Of a stretch of 64,000 bases of DNA, positions 23,730 through 32,273 are shown piece after piece. Positions within the stretch are counted from its first letter, which is position 1, and every line of letters begins with the position of its first letter. The position numbers and the translations under genes were made by a program. A model generated the notes under the pieces. The model saw only the letters and a list, made by a program, of their open reading frames with translations. It was not told where the DNA came from and ran no database searches. Where the stretch lies: NCBI RefSeq assembly GCF_027533845.1, contig NZ_JAPZVN010000001.1, positions 1 to 64,000 of the forward strand, read 5' to 3'. This DNA comes from Streptomyces sp. RPT161. GTDB taxonomy: Bacteria > Actinomycetota > Actinomycetes > Streptomycetales > Streptomycetaceae.

Positions 23730-24659
23730 TCAGGCGCCGGGGACGAACGAGCGCAGGAAGAACGCGAGGTTCGCGGGGCGCTCGGCGAGTCGGCGCATGA
23801 AGTACCCGTACCAGTCTGCGCCGTACGGCACGTAAATGCGCATGCGCTCGCCCTCCGCCGCCAGGCGGCGCTGTTCGGCGGTGCGGATGCCGAAGAGCAT
23901 CTGGAACTCGTAGTCACCGGGCTGCCGCCCGTTGCGCCGGGCCAGGTCCTGGCCGATGGCGATCATGCGCGGGTCGTGTGAGCCGATCATCGGGTACCCG
24001 CCGCCCGCCATCAGGATCTTCAGGCAGCGCACATAGGCCCGGTCCACCTCGCGCTTGTCCTGGTACGCGACCGAGGCGGGCTCCTTGTAGGCGCCCTTGA
24101 CCAGCCGCACCCGGGAGCCCGGGGTGGCCAGGCGGCGGCAGTCGTCCTCGGTGCGGAACAGGTAGGACTGCACGACGGCGCCGGTGCCCGGGTGCTCCTT
24201 GCGCAGTTCGTCGAGGATGGCCAGGGTCGAGTCGACCGTGGTGTGGTCCTCCATGTCGAGGGTGACCGTGGTGCCCGCGGCGGTGGCCGCCTCGGCGACC
24301 TCGCGGACGTTCTCCAGCGCGATGTCGTGCCCGTCCACCGGAAGCGCCTGGCCGAAGGCGGACAGCTTCACCGACACCTCGGCGTGCTTGCCGAGCCCTT
24401 CGGCGGCGATGGCCTCCAGCAGCCGGAGGTAGGCGTCGCGGGTGGCGTTGGCGGTGACCCGGTCGGTGACGTCCTCGCCCAGGTGATCGAGGGTGACCTC
24501 AAGCCCGGCGGCGGTCAGCGCCCGGACGTTGGCCATGGCGGGCCGCAGTTCGTCACCGGCGACGAAGCGGTCCACGACCGGCCGGGTGACGGGGGCGGCC
24601 GCGACGATGCGGCGCATGCGGTCGCTGCGCGAGGCGGCGAGCAACACGGGACCCAGCAC
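23730..24659 (-). CDS. Proline dehydrogenase
   Basis: FAD-dependent monofunctional proline dehydrogenase of 309 residues, oxidising proline to P5C and passing electrons to quinone. Family motifs are VSVKLSAFGQ, TLDMEDHTTVDST, VRLVKGAYKEP, FQMLFGIR and the substrate-binding C-terminal YVPYGADWYGYFMRRLAERP. The GTG at 24659 is chosen because GGAGGAG lies 4 bases upstream. It is the first gene of the put operon and is divergent from a PucR-type regulator. The 192-base gap holds several perfect palindromes, so proline-responsive control by that regulator is likely. Confidence 0.94.
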   Translation of the reverse strand: MLGPVLLAASRSDRMRRIVAAAPVTRPVVDRFVAGDELRPAMANVRALTAAGLEVTLDHLGEDVTDRVTANATRDAYLRLLEAIAAEGLGKHAEVSVKLSAFGQALPVDGHDIALENVREVAEAATAAGTTVTLDMEDHTTVDSTLAILDELRKEHPGTGAVVQSYLFRTEDDCRRLATPGSRVRLVKGAYKEPASVAYQDKREVDRAYVRCLKILMAGGGYPMIGSHDPRMIAIGQDLARRNGRQPGDYEFQMLFGIRTAEQRRLAAEGERMRIYVPYGADWYGYFMRRLAERPANLAFFLRSFVPGA

Positions 24660-24723
24660 GGGGCTCCTCCAATGTGCGCGTAGAGCAAGGGTGCAAGGAG
24701 CCCGTACGCGTGCGGCGAGGCAT

Positions 24724-24741
24724 GCGAAGTGACCACTTCGC
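24724..24741. promoter_or_regulatory. Inverted repeat in the put leader, candidate operator
   Basis: GCGAAGTG-AC-CACTTCGC, a perfect 8-bp repeat with a 2-base spacer, lies 65-82 bases upstream of the proline dehydrogenase start. A possible -10 (TAGATT on the minus strand, near 24760) lies upstream of it, which would place the repeat in the transcribed leader. Confidence 0.45.
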
Positions 24742-24798
24742 GCAGGTGGCTCCGCCATGAAATCTAGGTTTCCCCCTCACCGTGAGCTATCGACAGGT

Positions 24799-24840
24799 GT
24801 CACGCATCCGTGACCGACCCCTCATACACATGTATGAGGG
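24799..24840. promoter_or_regulatory. Pair of inverted repeats before the PucR-type gene
   Basis: GTCACG-CATC-CGTGAC (24799-24814) is followed by CCCTCATACA-CA-TGTATGAGGG (24819-24840), both perfect. The second ends 11 bases before the chosen GTG start of the regulator. They are good candidates for binding by the regulator itself, giving autoregulation and control of the divergent put operon. Confidence 0.5.
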
Positions 24841-24851
24841 ACAATGGCCCG

Positions 24852-25985
24852 GTGCGCGGGGACTACAGCGACTACCAGGAACTCGTCGACGAGGTGTCGG
24901 CGCTGCTCGGCGCGCCCGCGACCCTGGAGGACCGGGACTTCCGGCTGATCGCCTTCTGCGCGCACGACAGCGAGGCGGGCGCGATGGACCCCATCCGCAC
25001 CCGCTCCATCCTGACCCGCGGCTCCACCGCCGAGGTCCGCTCCTGGTTCGAGGGCTTCGGTATCGCGCGGGCGCAGGCGCCGGTGCGCATCCCGGCGGAT
25101 CCGGAGGCCGGGATACGGGCGCGGATCTGTCTGCCGGTCCGGCACCGGGGCGTGGTCTACGGCTATGTGTGGCTGCTGGACGACGGGCAGGCCCGGCCGC
25201 TGGGGGCGGCGATGGCGGTCGCAGCGCGCATCGGCACCCTGCTGGCCGCGGAGGCACGCGCCGGAGCCGACCTCGGCCGGGAGCTGCTGGCGCTGATCAC
25301 CGGACCGCGGGAGCGCCGGGAGGCCGCGGAGCACGTGCTGCGCGCGACCCTCGGCCGGGCCGCGGACGGACCGTTCGCACTGCTCTGCGTGAGCCCGTGG
25401 GACACCGCGGACACCGACGAGGACACCGACGCGCTGCCGGACGTACGCGCAGTGCCGGGCACCGCGGCGCTGTGCCCGGTGCGCGACGAGGGGCTGGCGG
25501 CACTGGTGCGGCTGCGCTCACCGGACGTGGTGACCCCGGCCCGGACCGCCGCCGTCCGGCTGCTGGAGTCGTCCCGTGCCCGGGGCGCCGCCGGTATCAG
25601 TGAACCCCGGCCGGGACTCGGGGAGTTGGCGGACGCCTGGCGCGAGGCGGCGGGCGCGGCGCGGGCGGTTCGGGCGCAGCCGCGGCTGGGGCCGGTGGCG
25701 CAGTGGTCGCACATCGGGCCGTACCGGCTGCTGACCGCTCTGCCGGCCGGCGCGGACCGCAGTGTGGCCGAGTTGCTGCGGCCCGCGCACACCGAACTCG
25801 CCCACACCGCCGAGGTGTTCCTGGACTGCGCGGGCCAGGCGGGCCGCGCGGCGGCGGCGCTGGCGATCCACCGGCAGACGCTCTACTACCGGCTGTCCCG
25901 GGTCGAGCGGCTGACCGGGCTCGACCTGGACGAGGGCGAGGACCGGCTGCTGCTGCACATGGCCCTGAAGGCGGCCAGGTTGTGA
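24852..25985 (+). CDS. PucR-type regulator, probably of proline catabolism
   Basis: Protein of 377 residues. The C-terminal 70 residues form the PucR-type helix-turn-helix (HTEVFLD-like helix, then [26 protein letters not shown]). The middle resembles a degenerate GGDEF-like domain, and the N-terminus ([20 protein letters not shown]) a sensory domain. Such proteins activate adjacent catabolic genes in response to the substrate. Divergence from the put operon makes proline or P5C the likely signal. The GTG at 24852 is selected because GAGGG lies upstream; an ATG at 24834 is in frame but lies inside the palindrome and lacks a ribosome-binding site. Confidence 0.85.
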   Translation: MRGDYSDYQELVDEVSALLGAPATLEDRDFRLIAFCAHDSEAGAMDPIRTRSILTRGSTAEVRSWFEGFGIARAQAPVRIPADPEAGIRARICLPVRHRGVVYGYVWLLDDGQARPLGAAMAVAARIGTLLAAEARAGADLGRELLALITGPRERREAAEHVLRATLGRAADGPFALLCVSPWDTADTDEDTDALPDVRAVPGTAALCPVRDEGLAALVRLRSPDVVTPARTAAVRLLESSRARGAAGISEPRPGLGELADAWREAAGAARAVRAQPRLGPVAQWSHIGPYRLLTALPAGADRSVAELLRPAHTELAHTAEVFLDCAGQAGRAAAALAIHRQTLYYRLSRVERLTGLDLDEGEDRLLLHMALKAARL

Positions 25986-25996
25986 CCGTCGTCCGC

Positions 25997-26395
25997 TCAG
26001 GACGAGGTGCACACCCTGGACAGCTCGGCCGCCGCGTCGCCCAGCGGCTTCACGTCCGGCGAACCGCCGCTGTCGGCCGCGGCCTTGACGCCCCGCGCGG
26101 CCTTGGCCACATCGTCGGCCGCCTTGCGCTGGTCGACGTTGTGACTGTTCCTGGCCATGTCCTTGACGTCCCGCTGGAGCTTGTGGAACGACTGGGACGT
26201 CTGCTTGCGCCGCTCGGAGTCCACCAGGTTCCCCACGTTGGTGACCGCGGCCACCACGTCCTGCACATCCCCGGTGATCCTCAGCGCCGACCTGCCGCAG
26301 TCCGCCGATGTGTTCAGGTCGTTGCAGGCCGTGAAGCCGGGGACCGCCAACGCGACCCCGAGCACGACGCACACCGCCCGGCCCCGTAAGGACAT
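25997..26395 (-). CDS. Small putative lipoprotein
   Basis: Protein of 132 residues. It begins MSLRGRAVCVVLGVALAVPG and then FTAC, a lipobox-like site, so it is probably a membrane-anchored lipoprotein. The rest is helical and charged (RRKQTSQSFHKLQRDVKDMA, DQRKAADDVAKAARGVKAAAD), suggesting a coiled or helical-bundle domain, with a final VCTSS. The function is unknown. The ATG at 26395 has GGAGG 10 bases upstream. It is convergent with the PucR-type regulator (11-base gap), and serA lies beyond a separate terminator. Confidence 0.75.
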   Translation of the reverse strand: MSLRGRAVCVVLGVALAVPGFTACNDLNTSADCGRSALRITGDVQDVVAAVTNVGNLVDSERRKQTSQSFHKLQRDVKDMARNSHNVDQRKAADDVAKAARGVKAAADSGGSPDVKPLGDAAAELSRVCTSS

Positions 26396-26534
26396 CCCTG
26401 TGGCCCCTCCCCCTTGGCACCCGAACCGCCATGCTAGGGCCTGCCTGGCGAGCGTTGGCGGGTCGATGTCCAGATCGCGCCATGGAGGGCTGCTCGGCGG
26501 TGCGGCGCCAACCCGCACGGCGAACAGACAGCAG

Positions 26535-26565
26535 CGGCCCGCCGCCCCGGGAGGGCGACGGGCCG
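26535..26565 (-). terminator. Terminator of serA
   Basis: Stem of 12 bp with one mismatch (CGGCCCG outer, CGCCC inner) and a 5-base loop, 22 bases past the serA stop on the minus strand. Confidence 0.75.
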
Positions 26566-26587
26566 GACGGGTCGGGCAACCCCGCGG

Positions 26588-28192
26588 TCAGTCCACCAGG
26601 TTGACCGCGCGCGCCGAGGTGGCGCCGATCTCCTGGGCGATCTCGGCCAGTACGGGCTGCGGGATGGAGTCGTCCACGGTCAGGGCGACCAGCGCCTCGC
26701 CGCCCTCGGTGGTACGGGCCACCTGCATACCGGCGATGTTGATCCCGGCGTCACCGAGGATCCGGCCGATGATGCCGACGATGCCGGGGCGGTCACCGTA
26801 GCGCAGGAAGGCCATGTGCTCGGTGAGGACCAGGTCCACGTCGAAGTCGCCGACTCCGACGATCTTCAGGATGTGCTTCGGGCCCGCGAGCGTCCCGGAG
26901 ACCGACACCTCGTCGCCGCCCGCCAGCGTGCCTCGCACGGTCACCAGGTTGCGGTGCTCGGGCGATTCCGAGCTGGTGGTCAGCCGGACCTCGACGCCGC
27001 GCTCCTGGGCGAACAGCGGGGCGTTCACATAGCTGACCGTTTCTGCGACGACATCCTCGAACACGCCCTTGAGCGTGGAGAGTTCGAGCACCTTGACGTC
27101 GTGCTGGGTGATCTCGCCGCGCACCTCGACGTCCAGGCGCACCGCGACCTCGCCGGCGAGGGCGGTGAAGATGCGGCCGAGCTTCTCGGCGAGCGGCAGT
27201 CCGGGTCGTACGTCCTCGGCGATCACACCGCCCTGCACGTTGACCGCGTCCGGCACCAACTCGCCTGCCAGCGCGAGCCGTACGGACTTGGCGACCGCGA
27301 TGCCCGCCTTCTCCTGGGCCTCGCCGGTGGACGCGCCAAGGTGCGGGGTGGCGACGACGGAGTCGAACTGGAACAGCGGGGAGTCGGTGCACGGCTCGGT
27401 GGAGAACACGTCCAGGCCCGCGCCCGCGACCCGGCCCTCCTTCAACGCCGAGGCCAGCGCCTCCTCGTCGACGATGCCGCCGCGGGCGGCGTTGACGATC
27501 CGGACGCTCGGCTTGACCCGGTGCAGCGCCTCGTCGCCGATCAGGCCGAGGGTCTCGGGCGTCTTGGGCAGGTGCACGGTGATGAAGTCGGAGACCTCCA
27601 GCAGCTCGTCCAGCGAGAGCAGCTTGACGCCCATCTGCGCGGCGCGCGCGGGCTGTACGTAGGGGTCGTAAGCGACGATCTTCATCCCGAACGCGGACAT
27701 CCGCTGGGCGACCAGCACGCCGATGCGGCCGAGGCCGACCACGCCCAGGGTCTTCTCGGACAGTTCGACGCCGGTGTACTTGCTGCGCTTCCACTCGCCG
27801 TTCTTCAGCGCGGAGTTGGCCTGCGGGATGTTGCGGGCGGTGGCGATGATCAGGCCGCAGGCCAGCTCGGCGGCGGTGACGATGTTGGAGGTCGGCGCGT
27901 TGACGACCATCACGCCCGCCTTGGTGGCGGCGGAGACGTCCACGTTGTCCAGGCCGACCCCGGCGCGGGCCACGACCTTGAGTTTCCGGGCGGCGGCGAT
28001 CGCCTCGGCGTCGACCTTGGTGGCGCTGCGGACCAGGATCGCGTCGACGTCGGTGATGGAGGCCAGCAGCTCGGAACGGTCGGCGCCGTTGCAGTGCCGG
28101 ATCTCGAAGTCCGGCCCGAGCGCGTCGACGGTCGCGGGCGACAGCTCCTCGGCGATGAGTACGACAGGCTTGGTGGTTGAAGCAGTGCTCAC
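26588..28192 (-). CDS. serA: D-3-phosphoglycerate dehydrogenase
   Basis: Protein of 534 residues that oxidises 3-phosphoglycerate with NAD in the first step of serine synthesis. The NAD domain has GVVGLGRIGVLVAQR; catalytic residues are Arg in NAARGGIVDEE, Glu in the FSTEP region and His in ATPHLGAST. It is the long form with an intervening allosteric substrate-binding domain (about 320-450) and a C-terminal ACT domain (RYGDRPGIVGIIGRILGDAG), the type usually inhibited by serine. The GTG at 28192 has GAGGA 4 bases upstream. A TACAAT -10 lies at 28309-28314 about 115 bases upstream, so it probably has its own promoter apart from ilvC. Confidence 0.96.
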   Translation of the reverse strand: MSTASTTKPVVLIAEELSPATVDALGPDFEIRHCNGADRSELLASITDVDAILVRSATKVDAEAIAAARKLKVVARAGVGLDNVDVSAATKAGVMVVNAPTSNIVTAAELACGLIIATARNIPQANSALKNGEWKRSKYTGVELSEKTLGVVGLGRIGVLVAQRMSAFGMKIVAYDPYVQPARAAQMGVKLLSLDELLEVSDFITVHLPKTPETLGLIGDEALHRVKPSVRIVNAARGGIVDEEALASALKEGRVAGAGLDVFSTEPCTDSPLFQFDSVVATPHLGASTGEAQEKAGIAVAKSVRLALAGELVPDAVNVQGGVIAEDVRPGLPLAEKLGRIFTALAGEVAVRLDVEVRGEITQHDVKVLELSTLKGVFEDVVAETVSYVNAPLFAQERGVEVRLTTSSESPEHRNLVTVRGTLAGGDEVSVSGTLAGPKHILKIVGVGDFDVDLVLTEHMAFLRYGDRPGIVGIIGRILGDAGINIAGMQVARTTEGGEALVALTVDDSIPQPVLAEIAQEIGATSARAVNLVD

Positions 28193-28428
28193 GGAGTCCT
28201 CACTTGTCCTTCGGGCTGGCCGGTCCCGTACGGCCGCTCCAGAGAGGGAGGGATGGCATGCCGCGTGGAAGACGCACGACGCTGTGAGCCTGACGCGCTT
28301 GTTAACGAATTGTATCGGCGGACCACCGCGCGTCTCCCGCCGTTCCGTAAGGATCACCCTCACGGGTCTATACGCCGCGGCTAACCACAACCAGGACGGG
28401 GGACACGGGGGCGCGGCCCGCGCGAGGA

Positions 28429-28454
28429 GGTCCGGGGGCCGGAGCCCCCGGACC
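28429..28454 (-). terminator. Terminator of ilvC
   Basis: Perfect 11-bp stem (GGTCCGGGGGC / GCCCCCGGACC) with a 4-base loop, 22 bases past the ilvC stop on the minus strand. Confidence 0.85.
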
Positions 28455-28476
28455 GGAACCAACCGCGCCGGAGGCG

Positions 28477-30103
<1,627 letters not shown>

Positions 30104-30143
30104 AACGGCGGTTCTTCCTTCGCTTCCTGGCTCGGTCCTGGTC

Positions 30144-31997
30144 TCAGTCATCCATGTCGCCGAAGTCCGGGCGGACTCCGCGCGCGGCCATCACCTCGTC
30201 GTTGGAGGTGCCCGCGGCGACCATCGGCCAGACCATCGCGTCCTCGTGGCAGATGAAGTCCACCACCACGGTGCGGTCGTTGATGGAGTTGGCCTTCTCG
30301 ATCACCGCGTCGAGGTCGGCGGGGTCCTCGCAGCGGATGCCCACGCAGCCCATCGCCTCGGCGAGCTTGACGAAGTCGGGGGTGCGGGTGCCGAGGTTGG
30401 CCTGCTTCTCCTCTGCCGCGGGGCCGGAGTGCAGCACGGTGTTGGAGTACCGCTCGTTGTAGAACAGGGTCTGCCACTGGCGGACCATGCCCAGCGCGCC
30501 GTTGTTGATGATGGCGACCTTGATCGGGATGTCGTTCAGCGCGCAGGTGACCAGTTCCTGATTGGTCATCTGGAAGCAGCCGTCGCCGTCGATCGCCCAC
30601 ACCGCGGCGTCCGGCATGCCCGCCTTGGCGCCCATCGCGGCCGGGACCGCGTAGCCCATCGTCCCGGCGCCGCCGGAGTTCAACCAGGTGTACGGCTTCT
30701 CGTAGTTGATGTACTGCGAGGCCCACATCTGGTGTTGGCCGACCCCGGCCGCGTAGATGGTGTTGGGCGGCGCCAGTTGGCCGATGCGCTCGATGACCTG
30801 CTGCGGGGACAGGCTGCCGTCGTCCGGCAGGTCGTAGCCGAGCGGGTACGTCTTGCGCCAGGAGTCGATCTGGGCCCACCAGTCGGCGTAGTCGCCGCGG
30901 TGGCCGGCCTCGTGCTCCGCCTGGACCGCGACGATCAGATCGGCGATGACCTCGCGGGCGTCACCGACGATCGGCACGTCGGCGGCCCGGATCTTGCCGA
31001 TCTCGGCCGGGTCGACATCGGCGTGCACGATCTTGGCGTGCGGGGCGAAGGTGTCGACCTTGCCGGTCACCCGGTCGTCGAACCTGGCGCCGAGCGCGAT
31101 CAGCAGGTCGGCCTTCTGCAGCGCGGTGACCGCGGAGACCGAGCCGTGCATCCCGGGCATGCCGACGTGCTGCGGGTGGCTGTCCGGGAAGGCGCCCAGC
31201 GCCATCAGCGTGGTGGTGACCGGCGCGCCGGTCAGCTCGGCCAGGATCCGCAGCTCCTCGGTGGCCTGGGCCTTGAGCACCCCGCCGCCGACGTACAGCA
31301 CCGGCCGCTTGGCCTGGACGATCAGCTTGGCGGCCTCGCGGATCTGCTTGGCGTGCGGCTTGGTCACCGGGCGGTAGCCGGGCAGGTCGGTCTGCGGCGG
31401 CCAGCTGAAGACGGTCTGCGCCTGGAGCGCGTCCTTGGCGATGTCCACCAGGACCGGTCCCGGGCGTCCGGTGGAGGCGATGTGGAACGCCTCGGCGATG
31501 GTGTGCGGGATGTCCTCGGCCTTGGTCACCAGGAAGTTGTGCTTGGTGATCGGCATGGTGATGCCGCAGATGTCCGCCTCCTGGAAGGCGTCCGTACCGA
31601 TCGACTTGGAGCTGACCTGGCCGGTGATCGCGACCAGCGGCACCGAGTCCATGTGCGCGTCGGCGATCGGCGTCACCAGGTTGGTCGCACCGGGCCCCGA
31701 GGTGGCCATGCACACCCCGACCTTGCCGGTGGCCTGTGCGTAGCCGGTGGCGGCGTGGCCCGCGCCCTGCTCGTGGCGGACGAGGATGTGGCGCACGCGC
31801 TTCGAGTCGAACATCGGGTCGTAGGCGGGAAGGATGGCCCCGCCGGGAATGCCGAATACGGTGTCGGCGCCGACTTCCTCCAGAGAGCGGATGAGGGACT
31901 GGGCACCCGTCACGTGCTCGGTGACGGGCTGTGCTGCCTGTGCCGCGCTGCGGGCCCGCGGCTGCGGATGGTGGGCCCCAGTGGCCTGCTCGGTCAT
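30144..31997 (-). CDS. ilvB: Acetolactate synthase large subunit
   Basis: TPP enzyme of 617 residues that condenses two pyruvates, or pyruvate and 2-oxobutyrate, for valine/leucine and isoleucine synthesis. The catalytic glutamate is in [14 protein letters not shown]; the FAD-binding middle domain follows, and the TPP/Mg motif is [12 protein letters not shown] to INNGALG. The first 30 residues are a non-conserved Ala/Gln-rich extension. The ATG at 31997 follows a leader of about 240 bases containing a 13-codon peptide and a terminator, so expression is attenuated. It heads the ilvB-ilvN-ilvC operon. Confidence 0.97.
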   Translation of the reverse strand: MTEQATGAHHPQPRARSAAQAAQPVTEHVTGAQSLIRSLEEVGADTVFGIPGGAILPAYDPMFDSKRVRHILVRHEQGAGHAATGYAQATGKVGVCMATSGPGATNLVTPIADAHMDSVPLVAITGQVSSKSIGTDAFQEADICGITMPITKHNFLVTKAEDIPHTIAEAFHIASTGRPGPVLVDIAKDALQAQTVFSWPPQTDLPGYRPVTKPHAKQIREAAKLIVQAKRPVLYVGGGVLKAQATEELRILAELTGAPVTTTLMALGAFPDSHPQHVGMPGMHGSVSAVTALQKADLLIALGARFDDRVTGKVDTFAPHAKIVHADVDPAEIGKIRAADVPIVGDAREVIADLIVAVQAEHEAGHRGDYADWWAQIDSWRKTYPLGYDLPDDGSLSPQQVIERIGQLAPPNTIYAAGVGQHQMWASQYINYEKPYTWLNSGGAGTMGYAVPAAMGAKAGMPDAAVWAIDGDGCFQMTNQELVTCALNDIPIKVAIINNGALGMVRQWQTLFYNERYSNTVLHSGPAAEEKQANLGTRTPDFVKLAEAMGCVGIRCEDPADLDAVIEKANSINDRTVVVDFICHEDAMVWPMVAAGTSNDEVMAARGVRPDFGDMDD

Positions 31998-32065
31998 CTG
32001 CGTTTCTCTTCTCGAAGAGGCCGCCCCGGCTCAATGGTATGAGGGGCGGTAGGTGCCAGTGCAAC

Positions 32066-32099
32066 AAAAAACCCCTCGTGCCGTTAGGCAAGCGAGGGG
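32066..32099 (-). terminator. Attenuator terminator of the ilvBNC operon
   Basis: On the minus strand: stem CCCCTCG / CGAGGGG extended by GGCA/TGCC across a 2-base bulge, with a 4-base loop, then TTTTTT. It lies between the leader peptide stop (32143) and ilvB, so ribosome stalling on branched-chain codons can decide whether transcription continues. Confidence 0.88.
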
Positions 32100-32142
32100 A
32101 GCGCGCCGGTGCTGTCAGCGGGGCGGACGAGTGGCCCCGGGA

Positions 32143-32184
32143 TCAGCCGACGCGCTTTCCAAGTACGAGAATTCGGGTGCGCAT
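32143..32184 (-). CDS. ilvB leader peptide
   Basis: A 13-residue frame, MRTRILVLGKRVG, with Ile, Leu, Val, Leu in a row and a later Val. It has a strong GGGGGAGGAGGG ribosome-binding site just upstream and sits between the predicted promoter and the attenuator terminator. The same type of leader is known before ilvB in actinobacteria. Stalling on these codons when branched-chain aminoacyl-tRNAs are scarce should favour an antiterminator and let ilvB be transcribed. The sequence and layout are seen directly; the mechanism is from known attenuation systems. Confidence 0.92.
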   Translation of the reverse strand: MRTRILVLGKRVG

Positions 32185-32241
32185 GGCTCCGACCCTCCTC
32201 CCCCTTGGTCACCAGTGTCAAGTGGGTGGGACGGACGTCTC

Positions 32242-32270
32242 ATTATGTGAGCGCGATGGTTTTATGTGAG
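32242..32270 (-). promoter_or_regulatory. Candidate promoter of the ilvBNC operon
   Basis: On the minus strand, CTCACA (-35) and CATAAT (-10) are spaced by 17 bases. The predicted start lies about 50 bases before the leader peptide. It overlaps the stop codon of the upstream GGDEF gene. Confidence 0.5.
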
Positions 32271-32273
32271 CGC
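32243..32273 (-). repeat. Direct repeat of 12 bp at the ilvB promoter
   Basis: TTATGTGAGCGC (plus strand) occurs at 32243-32254 and 32262-32273, 19 bases apart. One copy contains the stop codon of the GGDEF gene and the other supplies the ilvB -10 element. It could be a local duplication that created the promoter or a tandem binding site. Confidence 0.8.
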
